From Acidobacteriaceae bacterium (GTDB taxonomy: Bacteria; Acidobacteriota; Terriglobia; Terriglobales; Acidobacteriaceae): DNA of 9,532 nucleotides. A program made the position numbers and the translations under genes. The notes beneath the pieces were generated by a model that was not told the origin of the DNA, searched no databases, and was given only the letters and a program-made list of their open reading frames with translations. How positions within the stretch are numbered: the stretch's first letter is position 1; every line of letters begins with the position of its first letter. Shown in pieces: positions 5,681 to 9,532 of the stretch. The stretch is from assembly GCA_025462805.1 (NCBI GenBank), contig JAOAPJ010000181.1, forward strand, positions 1-9,532, given 5' to 3'.

Positions 5681-6436
5681 CTAGTGTGGGAGTCGCGAGA
5701 AGAAATGCGCGCCGAGGTAGAGGACGAATCCGCTGAGAGCGTCATGCCACGCGTGCGCGAAGATGCCCGGCCGCAAACTGCGACGCAGATGCACCAGGGC
5801 GCCGAACAACGCACCGTAGAGCATGATGAGCAGCGCGCCGCTGACACCTTCATAGAGATGCGCGGCTCCGAAGAGGATGGCAGCGATCGCGATGCCGAGA
5901 ACGGCGCGGCGGGTGAGTGCAGTGAACTGCTGCTGCAAATAGCCGCGGAAGATGAGCTCTTCGCAGAAGCCAGCGCTGATGCTGAGCGCAGTCCACAGCG
6001 CGAGCTCTGCCGGCGAGGCAGGCGCTAACTTCGAGACGATGCCGCGGACGTTTTCCGGATGAAGGTGCGCGAAGCGCAGCAGAGATGCGGCGATGCCGAG
6101 CACAGCGAGCGAGCCGAACCAGAAGCCGAGAGCGATGGCGATATCCAACCAGAGCTCCGTCGCCCCCGCTCGGCGGACGCCGAGGAGCTGACGCAGAGGG
6201 GTGCCGCGCAGCCGCAGCCCCCACCAGACGAAAGCGAGCAGGAGCCACTCCCACGCCAGTGTGATGAGGTAGCTGACGACATGCGAGGGTTGCCGCGCTT
6301 GCCCCCGGAGTGCCGCGTTCCCGGTGAGGTGTTGTGTGAGTACCTCGACCCACGAGAAGCCCAGCACGAAGACGAGCAGCAGTGCGGTATGCCAGAGTGG
6401 CGCGAGCGGTTCTCGCGATGGCCGCGTCTCTTCCAT
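5681..6436 (-). CDS. CPBP family intramembrane metalloprotease
   Basis: CPBP (CAAX protease/bacteriocin-processing, Rce1/Abi-like) proteins are multi-pass membrane proteases. From the ATG at 6436 the product is 251 residues with several hydrophobic segments (about 14-34, 52-73, 96-120, 145-157, 179-192, 200-216, 233-246). The three family motifs are present: EExxxR (CEELIFRGY, Glu159, Glu160, Arg164), FxxxH (FGAAH, 189-193), and the last His/Asp pair (HAWHDALSG, His228, His231, Asp232), so the active site looks complete. An in-frame ATG at 6607 would add 57 residues but overlaps the divergent thiolase gene; AAGGA 4 bases before 6436 supports the shorter form. The substrate cannot be told from context: no prenyl-transferase, peptide precursor or immunity gene adjoins, other than the small basic peptide gene next door, which has a separate promoter. 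Confidence 0.9.
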   Translation of the reverse strand: MEETRPSREPLAPLWHTALLLVFVLGFSWVEVLTQHLTGNAALRGQARQPSHVVSYLITLAWEWLLLAFVWWGLRLRGTPLRQLLGVRRAGATELWLDIAIALGFWFGSLAVLGIAASLLRFAHLHPENVRGIVSKLAPASPAELALWTALSISAGFCEELIFRGYLQQQFTALTRRAVLGIAIAAILFGAAHLYEGVSGALLIMLYGALFGALVHLRRSLRPGIFAHAWHDALSGFVLYLGAHFFSRLPH

Positions 6437-6478
6437 CCGGTCCTTGGGTCCTCGCCTGCCGGCGATCGACAGCGCTGA

Positions 6479-6508
6479 TTGCGGTGCGATTTCAGCCCCT
6501 GCTATCTT
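6479..6508 (+). promoter_or_regulatory. Candidate thiolase promoter
   Basis: TTGCGG (6479-6484), 18 bases, then TATCTT (6503-6508) preceded by TG (6500-6501), giving an extended -10. It lies about 65 bases before the thiolase ATG in the 136-bp divergent gap. Plausible but not close to consensus. Confidence 0.4.
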
Positions 6509-6572
6509 CACACGTTGGCCCTGCGGCGACGGACGCGACACGCGGGGCCACGGGAAGTTGAGGTCTTGAGAG

Positions 6573-7769
6573 ATGGAAGAAGCGGTGATCGTCTCTGCGG
6601 TGCGCACGCCTATCGGACGGTTTCAGGGATCGCTGGCCGGCTACAGCGCGGTCGAGCTGGGTGCGCTGGTGGTGCGGGAGGCAGTGCGACGCTCGGGCAT
6701 TGCGCCGGACCAGGTGGACGAATGCATTATGGGCAACGTCGTCTCCGCCGGGCTGGGACAGAATCCTGCGCGTCAAGCCGCGCTGCACGGCGGCCTGCCC
6801 GCGGCGGTGAGTGCAATGACCATCAACAAAGTCTGCGGCTCCGGGTTGAAGGCAATCAGTCTGGCGGCGCAGGCGATCCAGACGGGCAATGCCGACATCG
6901 TAGTGGCGGGTGGGATGGAGTCCATGTCGAATGCGCCCTATCTGTTGCCGCAGGCGCGCAATGGCTTCCGCATGGGCGATGGCAAAGTGGTGGACTCGAT
7001 GATTCGCGACGGCCTCTGGGATGTGTTCAACGACTACCACATGGGAGTGACGGGGGAGAACGTAGCGGAGAAGCACTCCATCACGCGCGAGCAGCAGGAT
7101 GCCTACGCGCTGGCTTCACACCAGAAGGCGACGGCCGCACAACGGGCCGGTGCCTTCGCCGATGAGCTGCTGCCGGTGGAGATCCCGGCGAAGCGGAAGG
7201 GTGAGGCAGCGGGGAAGCTGGATCGTGATGAGAGCGTTCGCGACGATGCGTCGATCGAGGGACTGCGCGCGCTGAAGCCGGCCTTCAGGAAAGATGGCAC
7301 GGTGACGGCAGGCAATGCGCCCGGTATGAACGATGGCGCTGCGGCGGTGGTGGTGACCTCAGCGCGCCGGGCGGCGGAGCTGAACCTGGAACCGATAGTG
7401 AAGATCCGCGCCCAGGCTTCGAGCGGCATCGATCCGAAGTGGGTGATGCTGGCGCCTGTGATCGGCGTCGAGCGCGTGCTGGCCAAGGCGGGCTGGGCGA
7501 AAGAGCAGGTGGACCTGTACGAACTGAATGAGGCGTTCGCGGTGCAGGCGCTGGGCGTGATGAAGGAGCTGGGACTAGACGCGCCGGAGTTGGCGGCGCG
7601 GGTGAACGTGAACGGCGGCTCAGTGGCGATGGGCCATCCCATCGGAGGCAGTGGCGCGCGCGTGCTGACCACCCTGATCTATGCGCTGAAGCATCGCAAC
7701 CTGCACCGTGGAGTGGCGGCGCTCTGTCTGGGCGGCGGCAACTCGGTCGCTATGGCGGTGGAGCGCTAA
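6573..7769 (+). CDS. Acetyl-CoA C-acetyltransferase (thiolase)
   Basis: Thiolases of this group condense two acetyl-CoA to acetoacetyl-CoA or run the reverse reaction in fatty acid breakdown. The 398-residue product has full family length. The N-terminus ([20 protein letters not shown]) is typical. The nucleophile is Cys88 in [10 protein letters not shown]; other motifs are [40 protein letters not shown] with the catalytic His355, and [10 protein letters not shown] with the second catalytic Cys385. All catalytic residues are intact. The family's final motif is more often GGGQG/GGGEA; here it is GGGNS. TGAGG (6559-6563) lies 9 bases before the ATG. It is divergent from the CPBP gene and has no beta-oxidation, ketone-body or PHB genes beside it, so the direction in vivo cannot be fixed. 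Biosynthetic versus degradative subtype is not distinguishable here. Confidence 0.95.
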   Translation: MEEAVIVSAVRTPIGRFQGSLAGYSAVELGALVVREAVRRSGIAPDQVDECIMGNVVSAGLGQNPARQAALHGGLPAAVSAMTINKVCGSGLKAISLAAQAIQTGNADIVVAGGMESMSNAPYLLPQARNGFRMGDGKVVDSMIRDGLWDVFNDYHMGVTGENVAEKHSITREQQDAYALASHQKATAAQRAGAFADELLPVEIPAKRKGEAAGKLDRDESVRDDASIEGLRALKPAFRKDGTVTAGNAPGMNDGAAAVVVTSARRAAELNLEPIVKIRAQASSGIDPKWVMLAPVIGVERVLAKAGWAKEQVDLYELNEAFAVQALGVMKELGLDAPELAARVNVNGGSVAMGHPIGGSGARVLTTLIYALKHRNLHRGVAALCLGGGNSVAMAVER

Positions 7770-7783
7770 AATTGGTAGCCGTT

Positions 7784-7818
7784 CCTGACAATTCAGGCAA
7801 CGCCGACCGCACCGGTCG
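7784..7818 (+). other. Two short hairpins after the thiolase gene
   Basis: CCTGA-CAAT-TCAGG (7784-7797) and CGACCG-CAC-CGGTCG (7804-7818) are perfect 5- and 6-bp stems a few bases apart, beginning 15 bases after the stop codon. Neither has a U-tract, so they may be a mRNA 3'-end structure or a weak or Rho-assisted terminator rather than a standard one. Confidence 0.4.
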
Positions 7819-7825
7819 ACGGAGG

Positions 7826-7852
7826 TTGGCATCTAAGCGGCAAGGCTACAAT
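7826..7852 (+). promoter_or_regulatory. Candidate promoter for the antiporter gene
   Basis: TTGGCA (7826-7831), 15 bases, then TACAAT (7847-7852). Both hexamers are close to consensus but the spacing is short. A start near 7859 would give a 5' UTR of about 164 bases before the antiporter ATG. That leader contains a possible 28-codon upstream reading frame (7879-7965) without a good ribosome binding site, and no riboswitch is recognised. Confidence 0.45.
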
Positions 7853-8022
7853 AGGCATAACGCTGGAGCGGGGCCGCCATGCGTCCGCGCTGCTCGATAC
7901 GGCGGGCAGCACCTCGTTCTGAAGCTGTGCAGACCTGTGGACACCAGAATCCGCGCTGCGCATGACCCGACACTTACCCGACTGCCTCGGCACCCTTCAC
8001 GACGAAAGGGAAAACACATCAC

Positions 8023-9279
8023 ATGACACTCCTGCTAGTGCAGATGGCGATTGTGCTGATGGTGACGCTGAGCTGCGGCTGGCTCGCGAGCAAGCTGGGC
8101 CAGGCACGGGTGATCGGCGAGATCGTGGGCGGCATCCTGCTGGGCCCCTCGGTGCTTGGCCGGTTTGCCCCCGGAGTGGCGCATATCTTCACGCCGCACT
8201 CGTTCGCCAACTTCGAGACGCTGAGCACCATCGGGCTGATCCTGTTTCTCTTCCTGATCGGGATGGAGCTGGATTACGCGCAGCTTTACAAGCAGCGCAG
8301 CACGGCCGTTGTGGCCAGCTTGATGAGCATCCTGTTTCCTTTTGCCATGGCAGCGTTGCTGGCACATTCCTTGCGCATCCGCTTCGCGCCGCATGGCATC
8401 GGCAGCATGCCCTTTGTGCTCTTCCTCGGTATTGCGATGAGCATTACGGCCTTCCCGGTCTTGGCCCGCATTCTGGAAGAGAAGAAGCTACAAGGAACAT
8501 CGCTGGGCACGACAGCCATTCTTTGCGCTGCGGTGGATGACGTCGTTGCATGGTTGCTGCTGGCCTTTGCTCTAGCGCTGATCGGCAAGGACGGAGGTTC
8601 TGCAAGCCTCGGCATTCGCATGGCCGGGCTGGTTGGGTATCTGGTGCTGATGCTCGGCGTAGTGCGTCCGCTGGCCACCCGGGCGGTGAAGAGACATAAA
8701 TCGACCGGGCTCTCGCTTGAACTCCTCGGCGTGGTCGTGGCGGCGGTGTTGTTATCCGCCGCAGCGACGGATGCGCTGGGAATCCATCCGCTATTCGGCG
8801 CATTCCTTGCGGGTGTGTGCTTCCCGCGCATTCCGCGCTGGCAGGAGGAGATCCGCACGCGCCTGGACATGCTGGTCTCGGTGCTGCTGTTGCCGCTGTT
8901 CTTCGCACTCACCGGAATGCGCACGCGCCTCGACCTGCTGGATGACGCGAATATGTGGCTTTGGGCCGGCTTGGTGCTGTTGGCCGCGGTCGCCGGCAAG
9001 ATGGGTGGCGCCATCCTGGCAGCGCGCTGGAATGGCCACTCCTGGCGCGACGCCGGGGCACTCGGTGCTCTGCTCAACACGCGCGGGCTGGTCGAGCTGA
9101 TCGTGCTAAATATTGCCTACAACGCCGGCGTGTTTACGCCGACGCTGTTCACCATGCTGGTGGTGATGGCGTTGGTGACGACCATGCTGACCTCACCGAT
9201 GCTGCGCCTGTTCGGCATCAAGGACGGGCACCAATCGGACCATGAGGTGGCGGCGGAGGCGACCCACTCTGCTGCATAG
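8023..9279 (+). CDS. CPA2-type monovalent cation:proton antiporter (Kef/CHX-like membrane domain)
   Basis: The product exchanges K+ or Na+ for protons across the inner membrane, as inferred from family. It has 418 residues, almost all hydrophobic, with about 12 membrane segments. Signatures: RVIGEIVGGILLGPSVLG (29-46), LFLIGMELD (76-84), SITAFPVLARILEE (140-153), AAVDDVVAW with the Asp pair 172-173 that binds ion and proton, HPLFGAFLAGVCFPR, and the late NTRGLVELIVLNIAYNAG motif. The DD form is associated with electrogenic exchange in related NapA/NhaA-like carriers, and is also common in CHX-like proteins. The tail after the last helix is only about 20 residues, so the RCK/TrkA-N nucleotide-binding domain of KefB/KefC is missing. 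AAGGG (8006-8010) is 12 bases before the ATG, a little far. The next gene starts 9 bases after the stop, so the two are probably one operon. Confidence 0.92.
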   Translation: MTLLLVQMAIVLMVTLSCGWLASKLGQARVIGEIVGGILLGPSVLGRFAPGVAHIFTPHSFANFETLSTIGLILFLFLIGMELDYAQLYKQRSTAVVASLMSILFPFAMAALLAHSLRIRFAPHGIGSMPFVLFLGIAMSITAFPVLARILEEKKLQGTSLGTTAILCAAVDDVVAWLLLAFALALIGKDGGSASLGIRMAGLVGYLVLMLGVVRPLATRAVKRHKSTGLSLELLGVVVAAVLLSAAATDALGIHPLFGAFLAGVCFPRIPRWQEEIRTRLDMLVSVLLLPLFFALTGMRTRLDLLDDANMWLWAGLVLLAAVAGKMGGAILAARWNGHSWRDAGALGALLNTRGLVELIVLNIAYNAGVFTPTLFTMLVVMALVTTMLTSPMLRLFGIKDGHQSDHEVAAEATHSAA

Positions 9280-9288
9280 CGAGCCGGC

Positions 9289-9532
9289 GTGACCGCGCCG
9301 CTTCATACGGAACGGTTCTCCGGCCGGGTACAGGCCTATGCAGCCTATCGCCCGCGCTTTCCTCAAGGCATCCTTGCATTTCTACGCCAACATAACGCCC
9401 TGCCGGAGAATGCCCTGGTTGCGGACATCGGTGCGGGAACGGGAATGCTGGCCGAGCTGTTTCTGGACGCCGGGCACAGGGTGATCGCGGTCGAGCCGAA
9501 TGATGAAATGCTGGCAGGCTGCCGTGAACTCA
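9289..9532 (+). CDS. Class I SAM-dependent methyltransferase (N-terminal part, cut by window edge)
   Basis: Starting at GTG 9289, 81 codons are open up to the right edge. The start MTAPLHTERFSGRVQAYAAY and PRFPQGILAFL resembles the N-terminus of small Methyltransf_11/25 proteins, and VADIGAGTGMLAELFLDAG (motif I, SAM-binding Gly loop) followed by HRVIAVEPNDEML (motif II acidic end, VEP) identifies the Rossmann-type fold. It begins in the same frame as the antiporter, 9 bases after its stop, with only a weak GAG upstream, which suggests translation coupled to the antiporter gene. The substrate cannot be inferred from this part. Confidence 0.85.
   Translation, partial: MTAPLHTERFSGRVQAYAAYRPRFPQGILAFLRQHNALPENALVADIGAGTGMLAELFLDAGHRVIAVEPNDEMLAGCREL

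Noticed and set aside
5458..5853. Minus-strand open frame covering the small peptide gene in another frame
   Set aside because: It crosses the strong promoter, the hairpin and the CPBP stop region and has no recognisable motifs; the 22-codon frame fits the signals.
6437..6607. N-terminal extension of the CPBP protease to the ATG at 6607
   Set aside because: It would overlap the divergent thiolase start and occupy the shared promoter region, and the added residues have no membrane or family features.
7772..8026. 84-codon open frame between thiolase and antiporter, overlapping the antiporter start
   Set aside because: It needs a TTG start without a ribosome binding site, crosses the predicted promoter and two hairpins, and its composition is that of untranslated GC-rich DNA.

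Overview
The window is GC-rich (low 60s % by eye) bacterial chromosome. It carries housekeeping genes and no sign of mobile DNA, CRISPR, rRNA or tRNA. The gene set and the shape of the promoters and proteins suggest a member of Acidobacteriota (Terriglobia-like); this is an impression from content and style, not a phylogenetic result.

Layout from left to right: (1) the 5' two-fifths or more of an AsmA-family envelope protein on the minus strand, running off the left edge; (2) a divergent intergenic region of about 300 bp with two palindromes and an extended -10 promoter; (3) a plus-strand protein-quality-control cluster, hrcA - grpE - dnaJ, closed by an intrinsic terminator, with dnaK absent from its usual place between grpE and dnaJ; (4) three minus-strand genes: rsmE (16S rRNA U1498 methyltransferase) convergent on dnaJ, a tiny lysine/alanine-rich peptide gene with its own promoter, 5' hairpin, ribosome binding site and strong terminator, and a CPBP-family intramembrane protease; (5) plus-strand genes diverging from the protease: an acetyl-CoA C-acetyltransferase (thiolase), a CPA2-type cation:proton antiporter lacking a regulatory tail, and the start of a class I SAM-dependent methyltransferase that runs off the right edge.

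HrcA, GrpE and DnaJ form one functional unit: HrcA is the heat-shock repressor, and GrpE and DnaJ are the co-chaperones of DnaK, which must be encoded elsewhere. No canonical CIRCE operator for HrcA is visible anywhere in the window. The antiporter and methyltransferase are separated by only 9 bases and are probably co-transcribed. The other genes look like independent units.

The most unusual item is the 22-codon gene at 5472-5540. It is half lysine, shorter than most gene callers report, yet has a near-consensus promoter with an A/T-rich upstream element, a stem-loop at the predicted 5' end of its mRNA and a perfect 17-bp terminator stem. It looks like a deliberately and strongly expressed histone-tail-like peptide gene, or a small RNA with a coding function.
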